Source: Saprospiraceae bacterium (GTDB lineage: Bacteria; Bacteroidota; Bacteroidia; Chitinophagales; Saprospiraceae). Taken from it: a DNA stretch of 64,000 nt. How positions within the stretch are numbered: the stretch's first letter is position 1; every line of letters starts with the position of its first letter. The position numbers and the translations under genes were made by a program. Shown here piece by piece: positions 1-9,553 of the stretch. The stretch covers positions 201,001 through 265,000 of the forward strand of contig JADJJL010000003.1 of the NCBI GenBank assembly GCA_016710265.1, read 5' to 3'. The notes under the pieces were generated by a model. It made no database searches and was not told the origin of the DNA. It saw only the letters and a list, made by a program, of their open reading frames with translations.

Positions 1-171
1 GATGTGGCAAAAAAAATAGAAGGCAAAACCATTTGTCCTCTCGGAGAAGCTGCTGCTTGGCCGGTGGCGAGTGCCATCAGACATTTTAGAGCAGACTTTG
101 AAGAGCATGTTCGCAATCCGGATTCTTGTGTTAAAAAGCATCTCCACAGAGAAATGGCGCATGCGCATTAA
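1..171 (+). CDS. nuoF: NADH-quinone oxidoreductase subunit F, C-terminal fragment
   Basis: This is the last 56 codons of NuoF; the gene begins before the window. The visible residues include CPLGEAAAWPVASAIRHFR, which matches the C-terminal end of the FMN and [4Fe-4S] subunit that oxidises NADH in complex I. It ends with TAA and is followed after about 50 bp by nuoG, the normal order in nuo operons. The FMN and NADH binding regions are outside the window and cannot be assessed. Confidence 0.88.
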   Translation, partial: DVAKKIEGKTICPLGEAAAWPVASAIRHFRADFEEHVRNPDSCVKKHLHREMAHAH

Positions 172-223
172 ATGAAATTATTGAAGAGGATTAAATTATA
201 AGATTTATTACCAGCAGATAAAA

Positions 224-1192
224 ATGAGCGATCAGATAAAAATAACCATAGACGGAGAATCCATCGAAGTGCCAAAAGGAACCACCATCCTTCAAGCTGC
301 AAGGATGATTGGTAAAAATTATCCTCCTGCGATGTGTTACTACACTCCATTAAAAAATACTGGAGGTAAGTGCAGAGTTTGCCTTGTAAAAGTTGCTCAG
401 GCTTCTGAAGCAAACCCAAGACCGATGCCAAAATTAGTAGCGAGTTGTTTAACCCAGGCAGAACACGGAATGGTGGTGGAAAATGAATCATCCCCTGAAG
501 TTTTAGAAGCACGAAATGGTGTGGTTGAATTTTTATTAATCAACCATCCATTGGACTGTCCGGTATGTGATCAGGCCGGCGAATGTGATTTGCAAAATTT
601 ATCTTTTGAGCATGGTCGTTCTGAAACCAGATACGAAGAGGGAAGAAGAGAATTTGATAAAATAGATATAGGACCTTTTATCCAATTACACATGACCAGA
701 TGCATTTTATGCTATCGTTGTGTTTATTTGGCGGATCAATTGACTGAAAAACGAGTGCATGGTGTCATCAATCGCGGAGATGTTTCTGAAATTAGCACCT
801 ATATCCAAAATGCAATAGAAAATGATTTTTCGGGAAACATCATCGATGTATGTCCTGTAGGAGCATTGACGGATAAAACCTATCGATTTAAACAAAGGGT
901 TTGGTTTTCCAAGCCATTTGACGCGCACAGAGATTGTCCAAAGTGTACAGGAAAATCAGTGCTTTGGATGAAGGGTCAAGACATTATTCGCATCACTTCC
1001 AGAAAAGATAAATTTGGTGAAGTGATTGATTTTATATGCAATGAATGTAGATTCGACCACAAAGAACCACATCATTGGGTGATCGAAGGACCTAGAGACA
1101 TGGGAGAGGAATCTGTAATTTCTGCGAATAAATATGAATTACCTGTCGTCTCACCGGCAGTCAATGTGGACGCTAAATTTGTATCAGAATGA
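224..1192 (+). CDS. nuoG: NADH-quinone oxidoreductase subunit G, short form without the molybdopterin-type domain
   Basis: Iron-sulfur subunit of complex I that passes electrons from NuoF towards NuoB/NuoI. At 322 residues it has the N-terminal [2Fe-2S] ligands C38, C50, C53 and C75, then the N5-type motif H108, C112, C115, C121, then the N4-type cysteines around residues 160-215 (CILCYRC and VCPVG). Two more CxxC pairs follow near residues 240-280, which resemble the start of the [4Fe-4S] part of a molybdopterin oxidoreductase domain. The large C-terminal domain of long NuoG proteins (700-900 residues) is absent. My recollection is that this short form is usual in Bacteroidota, so it is probably functional. 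The stop overlaps the nuoH start by four bases (ATGA). Confidence 0.93.
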   Translation: MSDQIKITIDGESIEVPKGTTILQAARMIGKNYPPAMCYYTPLKNTGGKCRVCLVKVAQASEANPRPMPKLVASCLTQAEHGMVVENESSPEVLEARNGVVEFLLINHPLDCPVCDQAGECDLQNLSFEHGRSETRYEEGRREFDKIDIGPFIQLHMTRCILCYRCVYLADQLTEKRVHGVINRGDVSEISTYIQNAIENDFSGNIIDVCPVGALTDKTYRFKQRVWFSKPFDAHRDCPKCTGKSVLWMKGQDIIRITSRKDKFGEVIDFICNECRFDHKEPHHWVIEGPRDMGEESVISANKYELPVVSPAVNVDAKFVSE

Positions 1193-2202
1193 GCATCGTA
1201 GTTTTTAAAATTATTTATATTTCTGTCATATTTGGCCTTTCTTTATTTATTGCCATGTATTCTACTTATGCAGAACGCAAGGTAGCTGCATTTTTGCAGG
1301 ACAGAATAGGACCCAATCGTGCAGGTCCTTTTGGCTTGTTGCAACCTTTGGCGGATGGATTGAAATTATTTTTCAAAGAAGAATTTATTCCCGCCAAGTC
1401 GGACAAGATGTTGTTTTTGATGGGACCCGGATTTTTTATGATCACCGCTTTAATGACCAGTGCGGTCATTCCATTTGGTTCTGAAATTACCATGGATGGT
1501 GTTAGTTATTCATTGCAGGGTACCGATTTAAATGTGGGATTGCTCTATATTTTTGGGGTAGTGTCTTTGGGTGTCTATGGAATCCTAATTGGTGGCTGGG
1601 CTTCCAATAATAAATTTTCATTGCTTGGAGCCATCAGGGCAGCTTCACAAAATATCAGTTATGAATTGGCCATGGGTCTTTCCATCATTGCCTTGGTGAT
1701 GTTGAGTTCCAGTCTTTCCATAAAAACAATCGTAGATCAGCAGTCAGGTTGGCATTGGAATGTTTTTTATCAACCTCTGGGTTTTATTATTTTTCTGATC
1801 TGCGCTTTTGCAGAAACCAATAGAGCACCATTTGATTTACCGGAATGTGAAACGGAACTTGTGGGTGGTTTTCACACCGAGTTTTCTTCCATGAAGTTGG
1901 GCTTTTACCTTTTTGCAGAATACATTAATATGTTTATTAGTAGTGCGATACTTGCTACTTTGTATTTTGGTGGATATCATTTTCCATTTGTTTCTGACAT
2001 GGATTCAAGCTGGTTAAGAACTTTGCTAGAAGCCGTGGTAATATTTGGAAAAATTTTCTTTTTTATATTTTTATTTATGTGGATCAGATGGACATTACCA
2101 AGATTCAGATTTGATCAATTGATGAATTTGGGTTGGAAAGTATTGATTCCACTGGCGGTTGTCAATATTTTATTGACCGGTCTTTTTATTTTACTTAAAT
2201 AA
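1189..2202 (+). CDS. nuoH: NADH-quinone oxidoreductase subunit H
   Basis: Membrane subunit that joins the peripheral arm of complex I to the proton-pumping arm and forms part of the quinone chamber. The 337-residue protein is strongly hydrophobic with about eight membrane segments. It carries the family signatures AERKVAAFLQDRIGPNRAGP near the N-terminus and ETNRAPFDLPECETELVGGF in the middle, which contain conserved residues of the quinone site. Length is normal for NuoH. Its ATG overlaps the nuoG stop, which suggests translational coupling. Confidence 0.97.
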   Translation: MSIVVFKIIYISVIFGLSLFIAMYSTYAERKVAAFLQDRIGPNRAGPFGLLQPLADGLKLFFKEEFIPAKSDKMLFLMGPGFFMITALMTSAVIPFGSEITMDGVSYSLQGTDLNVGLLYIFGVVSLGVYGILIGGWASNNKFSLLGAIRAASQNISYELAMGLSIIALVMLSSSLSIKTIVDQQSGWHWNVFYQPLGFIIFLICAFAETNRAPFDLPECETELVGGFHTEFSSMKLGFYLFAEYINMFISSAILATLYFGGYHFPFVSDMDSSWLRTLLEAVVIFGKIFFFIFLFMWIRWTLPRFRFDQLMNLGWKVLIPLAVVNILLTGLFILLK

Positions 2203-2213
2203 TTGCCTGAGAA

Positions 2214-2726
2214 ATGAGTGTAATTAAATTAACCAATAGAATTAAAGTGATGGAGCGAAAGCCCATGACTTTTATGGAACGACTTTATTTCCCTGCGATC
2301 CTTAAAGGAATGTCCATCACCATCAGCCATTTTTTTACAAAAAAGGCCACCATCCAATATCCGGAACAAAAGCGCCCAATGAGCGATGTTTTTCGCGGAC
2401 TACATATTCTAAAGCGCGATGACAAAGGCGCAGAGCGATGCACCGCATGCGGACTTTGCGCATTGGCTTGCCCTGCAGAAGCCATTACGATGACTGCTGC
2501 AGAGAGAACTCCGGAAAATAAACATCTATACCGTGAAGAGAAATACGCAGCCGTCTACGAGATCAATATGTTGAGATGTATTTTCTGTGGTTTGTGTGAA
2601 GAAGCTTGTCCCAAAGAAGCCATTTTTCTTCAAAACGATAAAATGGCTCCGGCCAGTTATGAAAGAGAAGATTTTATTTTTGGGAAAGACAGACTGGTAG
2701 AACCATTTTTAAATTCCAAATCATGA
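2214..2726 (+). CDS. nuoI: NADH-quinone oxidoreductase subunit I
   Basis: Ferredoxin-like subunit of complex I with two [4Fe-4S] clusters (N6a and N6b) that lead electrons to NuoB. The two motifs are CTACGLCALACP and CIFCGLCEEACP, each the classical CxxCxxCxxxCP, placed about 45 residues apart as expected. The protein is 170 residues, normal for the family. The start at 2214 lies shortly after the nuoH stop, and its stop overlaps the nuoJ start in an ATGA. Confidence 0.97.
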   Translation: MSVIKLTNRIKVMERKPMTFMERLYFPAILKGMSITISHFFTKKATIQYPEQKRPMSDVFRGLHILKRDDKGAERCTACGLCALACPAEAITMTAAERTPENKHLYREEKYAAVYEINMLRCIFCGLCEEACPKEAIFLQNDKMAPASYEREDFIFGKDRLVEPFLNSKS

Positions 2727-3223
2727 TCGATATTATATTTTATGTATTGTCAGCACTGACGATTATTTCCGCGACGATGGTGATTGTATCTAAACATCCT
2801 ATCCGCAGTATACTCTTTTTAGTGCTCACTTTTTTCTTAATCTCGGCGCATTATGTTTTGTTGAATGCACAGTTTTTGGCTTTGGTCAATATCGTAGTGT
2901 ATGCTGGAGCCATTATGGTTTTGTTTTTATTTGTGGTGATGTTTCTTAATTTAAATGAAGAGGTGGAAAAAGTGAGACATTATTTTCCTTGGTTTGCAGC
3001 AGTCATCTCAGGAGGATCTTTGATGTTGATCATCACTTCTGCATTGGACAAATCCGTTTTATTATCCCCCTATCCTGTAAAAGATTATTCCATCGGATTG
3101 GTAGAAAATCTTGGTTCGGTCTTGTATAGGGAATATTTATTGCCGATGGAATTAAGCGCCGTATTATTTTTTATTGCCATGGCTGGAGTAATGCTTCTGA
3201 GCCGTAAAGAAAAAGTAGATTAA
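2723..3223 (+). CDS. nuoJ: NADH-quinone oxidoreductase subunit J
   Basis: Membrane subunit of complex I lying between NuoH and NuoK. At 166 residues it has five predicted membrane segments, with the typical N-terminal HPIRSILFLVLTFF region and the VNIVVYAGAIMVLFLFVVMF helix, which contains the conserved YxGAIMVLFLFV signature. Length and position between nuoI and nuoK are standard. The start overlaps the nuoI stop. Confidence 0.95.
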   Translation: MIDIIFYVLSALTIISATMVIVSKHPIRSILFLVLTFFLISAHYVLLNAQFLALVNIVVYAGAIMVLFLFVVMFLNLNEEVEKVRHYFPWFAAVISGGSLMLIITSALDKSVLLSPYPVKDYSIGLVENLGSVLYREYLLPMELSAVLFFIAMAGVMLLSRKEKVD

Positions 3224-3232
3224 ATAATAAGT

Positions 3233-3565
3233 ATGGAAAATCAAGTACCAGAAATATTTAGCATCATCCCACACACCCATTATGTTTTATTGAGTACCAT
3301 ACTTTTTGTAGTGGGTTTGATCGGTGTGATGATCAGAAAAAATGTGATCATCATGTTTATGTGTATTGAAATCATGTTGAATGCAGTGAATCTTATGCTG
3401 ACTTCAACCTCTGCTTATTATTCCCACAGTGGAGGTCAGATCATGGTTTTTTTTACAATGGCGGTTGCAGCAGCGGAAGTCTCCGTTGGACTGGCCATCA
3501 TTGTAATGATTTATAAAAACCTAAAAACGACCAACATTGATGCATTTCAAAAATTAAAAGGTTAA
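3233..3565 (+). CDS. nuoK: NADH-quinone oxidoreductase subunit K
   Basis: Small (110-residue) membrane subunit of complex I related to the MrpC antiporter subunit. It has three membrane segments and the family signature MFMCIEIMLNAVNL, whose Glu is one of the proton-channel carboxylates. A second conserved acidic residue follows in AAAEVSVGLAI. It sits nine bases after nuoJ and precedes nuoL. Confidence 0.96.
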   Translation: MENQVPEIFSIIPHTHYVLLSTILFVVGLIGVMIRKNVIIMFMCIEIMLNAVNLMLTSTSAYYSHSGGQIMVFFTMAVAAAEVSVGLAIIVMIYKNLKTTNIDAFQKLKG

Positions 3566-3593
3566 TCTCTAGCCATCCTTATAAAAGAAAACC

Positions 3594-5471
3594 ATGAATC
3601 CAGAGTTACTCATTCATATCATCTTATGGTCTCCATTATTGGGTTTTATTGTCAACGGCCTTTTAGGTACTCGTTACAATCACACCATCGCTGGAACCAT
3701 CGCTTGTCTTGGTCCTTTGGCAGGATTTGTGGCCACTGTATTATTGTATTTTTCATTTAATCAACCCATCAGCTTTAGCTATTATAAATGGTTTGGTGCG
3801 GAAGGTCACTTTAACATTGACTTCAGTGTCATGGTGGATCAATTGACTTTATTGATGTTGTTTATTGTGACGGGTGTAGGAAGTTTAATTCATGTTTATT
3901 CTTTGGGATACATGGGTCACGACAAAGGTTTCGTCAGATTTATGTCCTATCTGAATCTTTTTATTTTTTCGATGCTATTGCTCATCATGGGATCCAATCT
4001 TGTAATGCTGTTTGCAGGTTGGGAAGGAGTTGGTTTATGTTCTTTTCTATTAATTGGATTTTGGTTTAAGAATCCGGAATACAACAAAGCAGCAAGAAAG
4101 GCATTTGTGATGAACCGCGTCGGTGACCTTGGATTTATACTTGGAATATTTATGATGGGGATGCACTTTAAATCTTTGGATATTTCTACCATTTTAAGTA
4201 GTCTGGATGGGATACAATCCAATGATCCACAAATCATTTTAATTACTCTTTTATTATTTATAGGAGTGTGCGGAAAATCTGCTCAAATTCCATTGTTTAC
4301 CTGGTTACCGGATGCGATGGCAGGGCCCACTCCTGTGTCGGCTTTGATTCACGCAGCCACGATGGTGACAGCAGGTATTTATTTGGTGGCAAGAATGGGT
4401 GGATTGTACAATCTGGCTCCATTTACTTTGGACATTGTTTTATGGGTTGGTTTAGCAACTGCATTTATTGCAGCAACCATCGCATTAAAACAAAATGACA
4501 TTAAAAAAGTATTGGCGTATTCTACAGTCAGCCAATTGGGATATATGGTGGTTGCATTGGGTTGCGCAGCATACAGCAGTGCTATCTTTCATGTGATGAC
4601 GCACGCTTTTTTCAAAGCATTGTTATTCCTTGGAGCAGGTAGTGTTATCCATGGTTTACATGGAGAACAAGATCTAAGTAAAATGGGAGGTTTGAAAGGC
4701 TTAATGAAAAGTACACATGTCGTGTTTTTGGTGGCAACCTTAGCCATCGTGGGTTGTCCTCCATTGGCGGGATTTTTTTCCAAAGATGAAATATTGGCAG
4801 TAGCTTTTAGTCACCACAAAATTTATTTTGTTATTTTGGCATTGACTTCTGTGTTTACGGCCTGGTATATGTTTAGACTTTATTTTGGAACCTTCCAAGG
4901 TCAATACAGGGGGTCTGAAGAATCAAAATCTAAAATTCACGAATCTCCGATGATTATGTTAGCTCCGCTTTTTGTGTTGGCTGTTTTATCAATTATTGGT
5001 GGTTTTGCTGGAATGCCTGAGATTATAAGTCAGCATCATTATATTTCTGAATTTTTAAAACCAGCGCTTGCTGATCAGCCACATCATGTGTCTCATTTTT
5101 TCGAATATACATTGTGGACAGTGACGGTGATTGCTTTGGTGAGCATTGTTTGGTTGACTTATAAAAGGTACGCTACTTCAGATCCAAATGTATTTAACAA
5201 AAAAGAAAACTTCCTGGGAACCTTGTTAAAAGACAAGTATTATCTGGATGAAATCTATCAAACTATTTTGGTGAATCCGTTGAAAAGTTTGGGCAGCTGG
5301 TCTAAAAATGTTTTTGATCCGGTGGTCATTGACCATTTTGTGAAATTGCCAGGATTTTTTGTAACTGAAGCAGGACAAGGCTTAAAACCATTACAATCAG
5401 GAATGATTGGATGGTATATTATGAGTATGACAATTGGATTGTTGACTCTTATTTATTTATTTTTATTCTAA
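3594..5471 (+). CDS. nuoL: NADH-quinone oxidoreductase subunit L
   Basis: Largest antiporter-like proton-pumping subunit of complex I, here 625 residues with about 16 membrane helices and the long lateral helix expected at the C-terminus. Diagnostic stretches include GWEGVGLCSFLLIGFWF, the proton-channel Lys segment in KSAQIPLFTWLPDAMAGPTP, and the HAATMVTAGIYL motif. The reading frame is intact and the length normal. Confidence 0.97.
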   Translation: MNPELLIHIILWSPLLGFIVNGLLGTRYNHTIAGTIACLGPLAGFVATVLLYFSFNQPISFSYYKWFGAEGHFNIDFSVMVDQLTLLMLFIVTGVGSLIHVYSLGYMGHDKGFVRFMSYLNLFIFSMLLLIMGSNLVMLFAGWEGVGLCSFLLIGFWFKNPEYNKAARKAFVMNRVGDLGFILGIFMMGMHFKSLDISTILSSLDGIQSNDPQIILITLLLFIGVCGKSAQIPLFTWLPDAMAGPTPVSALIHAATMVTAGIYLVARMGGLYNLAPFTLDIVLWVGLATAFIAATIALKQNDIKKVLAYSTVSQLGYMVVALGCAAYSSAIFHVMTHAFFKALLFLGAGSVIHGLHGEQDLSKMGGLKGLMKSTHVVFLVATLAIVGCPPLAGFFSKDEILAVAFSHHKIYFVILALTSVFTAWYMFRLYFGTFQGQYRGSEESKSKIHESPMIMLAPLFVLAVLSIIGGFAGMPEIISQHHYISEFLKPALADQPHHVSHFFEYTLWTVTVIALVSIVWLTYKRYATSDPNVFNKKENFLGTLLKDKYYLDEIYQTILVNPLKSLGSWSKNVFDPVVIDHFVKLPGFFVTEAGQGLKPLQSGMIGWYIMSMTIGLLTLIYLFLF

Positions 5472-5478
5472 GAAAAAT

Positions 5479-6927
5479 ATGATGAGTCCAATTTTAATAT
5501 TAATTATTTTCTGCATTTTCACTGGGCTGGTTCAGCTTCTTGCTGGACGAAAATGGGCTTCATATATTGGCCTTGCTTCTTCGGTCATCGGATTGTTGTA
5601 TTTCCTTTTTTTATTGACCGACCTAGACCTTCAAGCTGGATTAATGTACCCCCTCGAATTCAAATGGATTCCGGGTTTGGAAGTTAGTTTTAGTTTAGGA
5701 ATGGACTCACAAAATTTATTATTGTTGTTGCTGGTTTTTCTCATCATGCCGGTTGGACAAATAGCGTCCATAACAGGTTCGGAACAAAAATCAACTGCTT
5801 ATTATTGTTTAATGTCTTTGGGTCAGGCTGCTTTGATTGGATTTTTTAGTGCACAAAACCCATTTACATTTTATTTATTTTTTGAACTTGCGTTAATACC
5901 ATTTTATTTAATGGTTTTAATGTACGGCGGTGAATACAGAAGAAGAGCAGTGTTTAAATTTTTTATGTATACTGTTTTTGGAAGTTTTCTAATGCTCGCA
6001 GGAATTATTTATTACTATACTTTATTACCCGATGGAGGATCCAATGTTCAGTGGGCCACCATGAATTCAATGCCGCTTGGAATCGAAAATCAATATTGGA
6101 TTTTTGCAGCTTTGTTGATAGCTTTTGCCATTAAATCTCCACTGTTTCCATTCCATACCTGGCAAGCAGAATTGTATACGCAGGGCGATAGACCCGCGAT
6201 CATCATTATTGCCGCAGTACTTTCTAAAATGGGTTTGTTTGGATTTATTCGTTTTTATCCTTTATGCGCAGATGCCATACAAAATTGGAGTTATTTTTTA
6301 ATTCCCATTTGTATTGCAGGCATCCTGTATGGAGCAATTGTGGCGTGGCGACAATCTATAATGACTAAAATTTTGGCTTATTCGTCTTTGTCACATATTG
6401 GTATGATAGCAGCAGCTATTTTTACCGGAACGGTGGTAGGAATTCAGGGAGCATTGTTTCAAATGTTTACGCATGGAATACTTGCGGCATCTTTATTTTA
6501 TGTGGTGGATGTAATCATTCGTCGCACAGGAGAAAACAATATTTATGGATCCGCAGGAATGGCTAAAATTCATCCAAGATTGGCGGTTTACTTTTTTATC
6601 ATCGTGCTTGCTTCGGTTGGTTTGCCTTTGACCAATGGATTTATAGGAGAATTTTATATGCTTTGGGGCTTAACTGAAAAATCAATTTGGTATGGAGCCT
6701 TTGCAGGTTTAAGTATTATTTTGGGGGCCATATATATGTTGAGATTTTATCAAAAATCAATGTTCGGTGATCTTCAAACCGAACATGAACCCAAATGGCA
6801 TAAATTGGAATTAACAGAAGACTACGTATTGCTTGTTTCAGTCATTCTCATTCTCAGTTTTGGTTTTTTTCCAGCCACTTGGATGGACCTTACCCAACAA
6901 GCAGCCAATCATTTATTAACCAAATAA
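5479..6927 (+). CDS. nuoM: NADH-quinone oxidoreductase subunit M
   Basis: Second antiporter-like subunit of complex I, 482 residues and about 14 helices. It shows the FELALIPFYLMVLMYGG segment with the essential Glu, KSPLFPFHTWQAELYTQGDR (NuoM versions of the channel motif) and the broken-helix region LAYSSLSHIGMI. The start is an ATG seven bases after the nuoL stop. Length is normal. Confidence 0.96.
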   Translation: MMSPILILIIFCIFTGLVQLLAGRKWASYIGLASSVIGLLYFLFLLTDLDLQAGLMYPLEFKWIPGLEVSFSLGMDSQNLLLLLLVFLIMPVGQIASITGSEQKSTAYYCLMSLGQAALIGFFSAQNPFTFYLFFELALIPFYLMVLMYGGEYRRRAVFKFFMYTVFGSFLMLAGIIYYYTLLPDGGSNVQWATMNSMPLGIENQYWIFAALLIAFAIKSPLFPFHTWQAELYTQGDRPAIIIIAAVLSKMGLFGFIRFYPLCADAIQNWSYFLIPICIAGILYGAIVAWRQSIMTKILAYSSLSHIGMIAAAIFTGTVVGIQGALFQMFTHGILAASLFYVVDVIIRRTGENNIYGSAGMAKIHPRLAVYFFIIVLASVGLPLTNGFIGEFYMLWGLTEKSIWYGAFAGLSIILGAIYMLRFYQKSMFGDLQTEHEPKWHKLELTEDYVLLVSVILILSFGFFPATWMDLTQQAANHLLTK

Positions 6928-6940
6928 TTCAGAAGGAACT

Positions 6941-8305
6941 ATGCTTTCAATGATTATATTAACTATCACAGGAGTATTGGTTTTATTTCTGGGACTTGGC
7001 AAAGGGAAGAATTTTATTTTACCGGTTGCAGGATTGGGTGTGCTAACAGCCATGTGGTCTTATTTTCATTACAATCCAATTGGAGACCAATGGATGAAGG
7101 GCATGATGTCAATGGAAGCCATACCAGCCGCTTTTGTAGGTCTTTTATTGTCCTGCACTTTGTTGATCATTCCATTTTTAAACAGGTATAAATTAAGAGG
7201 CCCGGGTGAATTGGGCGATTTTGCAGGTATTATTTTGTTTGCGGTGATCGGTGGGATGATGATGGTTTCTCATGAAGATCTTATGATTTTATTTTTAGGA
7301 ATCGAAATGCTCAGTATTGCCATGTATATTTTAGCAGGTTCAGACAGACGTATTATTCAGTCCAATGAAGCTTCATTAAAGTATTTGATCATGGGATCAT
7401 TTGCAAGTGCTATATTTTTATTTGGGGTGGGATTGTATTACGTTGCTACAGGCACATTTAAATTGGTAGATTTTAAAATAATTTCTCCTGAAATTTTTGC
7501 CATCAGCATCATGGTTATTTTTGCTGGTCTTGCATTTAAAGTTTCTTTGGCACCGTTTCATTTTTGGGCGCCGGATGTTTATCAAGGATCTCCGACTTTG
7601 GTGACTGCCATCATGGCCACCGTGGTTAAAATAGCTGGATTTGGTGCATTGTTTCAATTCTTAAGACATCAGGTGATGCATACAGGGGAGTGGTATTACT
7701 GGTTGATTTTATTGGTGGCCATCAGTAGCATGGTGATTGGAAATGTGATGGCTTTTGGACAAAGAAGTGTTAAAAGATTATTGGCCTATTCTGGTGTGGT
7801 TCAAGCTGGATTTATTTTAGTGGGCTTCCTTCATCTTAAGGATGAAAACAGTTGGATGATTGTATTTTATTTGGTCGCTTATGTGCTGGCATCTTTGGTT
7901 AGTTTTGTAGCGATCTATTTTGTAGAAAGCAAAAAAGGATCCGATGATATTTCAGAATTTAAAGGCTTGTTTTTTCAAAATCCATTTTTAGCCATAGTAT
8001 TCACCATCGCTCTATTGTCTTTGGGAGGTGGACCTTTGACTGCCGGATTTATGGCAAAGCTTTTTGTCCTCTATCATGCAGCCGGACTTGGATCTCCACT
8101 TTTTGTAGTTCTTGCATTGATACTTGCGGTCATTTCGATGTATTACTATTTTAAAGTGATCAACCAATTTTTTACAAAAGAAGAGGAAGCAACTTCAGAA
8201 TGGAAACTTGATTGGACCTATCAGAGTGTTTTGTTGTTGATTTCTGCACTCACCATTTGTTTGGGTCTGTTTCCATATTTATTGACCCAATGGATTGGCG
8301 CTTAA
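6941..8305 (+). CDS. nuoN: NADH-quinone oxidoreductase subunit N
   Basis: Third antiporter-like subunit of complex I and the last gene of the operon, 454 residues. Visible signatures are FLGIEMLSIAMYILAG, FKVSLAPFHFWAPDVYQGSP and the RLLAYSGVVQAGFIL broken helix. The following gene (holB) is unrelated and separated by about 80 bp. I did not find a convincing rho-independent terminator in that gap, only a weak inverted repeat around 8318-8342. Confidence 0.96.
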   Translation: MLSMIILTITGVLVLFLGLGKGKNFILPVAGLGVLTAMWSYFHYNPIGDQWMKGMMSMEAIPAAFVGLLLSCTLLIIPFLNRYKLRGPGELGDFAGIILFAVIGGMMMVSHEDLMILFLGIEMLSIAMYILAGSDRRIIQSNEASLKYLIMGSFASAIFLFGVGLYYVATGTFKLVDFKIISPEIFAISIMVIFAGLAFKVSLAPFHFWAPDVYQGSPTLVTAIMATVVKIAGFGALFQFLRHQVMHTGEWYYWLILLVAISSMVIGNVMAFGQRSVKRLLAYSGVVQAGFILVGFLHLKDENSWMIVFYLVAYVLASLVSFVAIYFVESKKGSDDISEFKGLFFQNPFLAIVFTIALLSLGGGPLTAGFMAKLFVLYHAAGLGSPLFVVLALILAVISMYYYFKVINQFFTKEEEATSEWKLDWTYQSVLLLISALTICLGLFPYLLTQWIGA

Positions 8306-8383
8306 TGCAATTCCTCTAAGAGAATTTTATTAGAAACTCTCTTTATATTTTTTAGAATATTTGATCATCGTAAAAATTAGTTT

Positions 8384-9535
8384 GTGTTATTTGGAGAAGA
8401 GCAGGTTCAAAGTGTAGAAACCATTTCCGCTTTTTTGTGGAAAGATGAAGTGGTTGCACAAACCAAGGCTCTTTCAATCATTGAGTCAGTAATTTCTGGA
8501 AGTAAATTTCCACATTGCTCTTTGATTAGTGGTCGCTCTGGTTCAGCTCCTTTGATGGTGGCTTTGACCATTGCCCAAAATTTGTTTTGCAAAAATGGAC
8601 CGGTGGCTTGTGGAGCTTGTTCTGCTTGTTATAAAGTGGGTGAATTAATTCATCCGGATCTACATTTTAGTTTTCCGCTTTTTGGAGCCGGCGAAATTTC
8701 TACTGATCATTATGGAAATTTTAAAAAAGCCGTCAAGGATAATCCATGGATGAATGTGCAGAATTGGCTGGCCGTTTCAGATAAAGAAAATAAACAAGCC
8801 AATATCACTGCAAAAGAAGCAAGAAGCATCATCGATCGAATGTATCTCAAACCATTTGAATCCGATAAAAATGTTTTGATCTTGTGGCTCCCAGAATTCT
8901 TAGGAAAAGAGTCCAATATTCTTTTGAAACTTTTAGAAGAACCACCCGGGCATGCGTATATCATTTTGGTGACAGAGGATATAAATGCTTTATTACCCAC
9001 CGTACTTTCACGAGCACAGAGATTTAATCTACTTCCTATTCATGAAGATGATCTGACCATCGCATTGGTCAAAAAAACAAATATACCACAAGCAGAGGCT
9101 TTTGGAATTGCAATTTCAGTAGAAGGAAATTTATCATCTGCATTGGAACTTTCTGCTGCCGGCAAATCTGAATCTCTCCAATATTTACAATGGATGTTTC
9201 AAGCCGCTTTTAAAAAAGATCCCATCGAATTTTGGAACTGGACTGAAAAAATTGCTGCCCTAAACAGAGATCAACAAAGGAGTTTTTTTTATTTTGTACA
9301 ATTGATTTTAAGCTTGTCCATTCGATTAAACCACCAAACCATCTCCTCAGATGGATCCAATCATCCAATCATCCAATATGCTCAGAAGCTAACAAGCTCA
9401 TTGAATTTGTCTAAAATACAGAAAATCAATGAATTAGTAAATGATTGTGCGTATGCTGTCCAGAGAAATGCAAATATTCGTATCTTGCTGCATGATTTTC
9501 TGATACAATTGTCAGGAATCATTAAGGACAAATAA
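8384..9535 (+). CDS. holB: DNA polymerase III delta-prime subunit
   Basis: Clamp-loader subunit that helps load the sliding clamp at the replication fork. The 383-residue protein has the AAA+ clamp-loader layout: a degenerate P-loop-like SGRSGSAP near residue 50, a cysteine cluster CGACSAC of the zinc module around residue 75, and the sensor region LLKLLEEPPGHAYIILVTE. Loss of a good Walker A is usual for delta-prime and separates it from DnaX. The only reasonable start is GTG at 8384; no in-frame ATG lies upstream. It is followed by a ricT-type gene, a neighbour pair I recall from other Bacteroidota. Confidence 0.86.
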   Translation: MLFGEEQVQSVETISAFLWKDEVVAQTKALSIIESVISGSKFPHCSLISGRSGSAPLMVALTIAQNLFCKNGPVACGACSACYKVGELIHPDLHFSFPLFGAGEISTDHYGNFKKAVKDNPWMNVQNWLAVSDKENKQANITAKEARSIIDRMYLKPFESDKNVLILWLPEFLGKESNILLKLLEEPPGHAYIILVTEDINALLPTVLSRAQRFNLLPIHEDDLTIALVKKTNIPQAEAFGIAISVEGNLSSALELSAAGKSESLQYLQWMFQAAFKKDPIEFWNWTEKIAALNRDQQRSFFYFVQLILSLSIRLNHQTISSDGSNHPIIQYAQKLTSSLNLSKIQKINELVNDCAYAVQRNANIRILLHDFLIQLSGIIKDK

Positions 9536-9553
9536 CTAGATAGATCACAAAAT

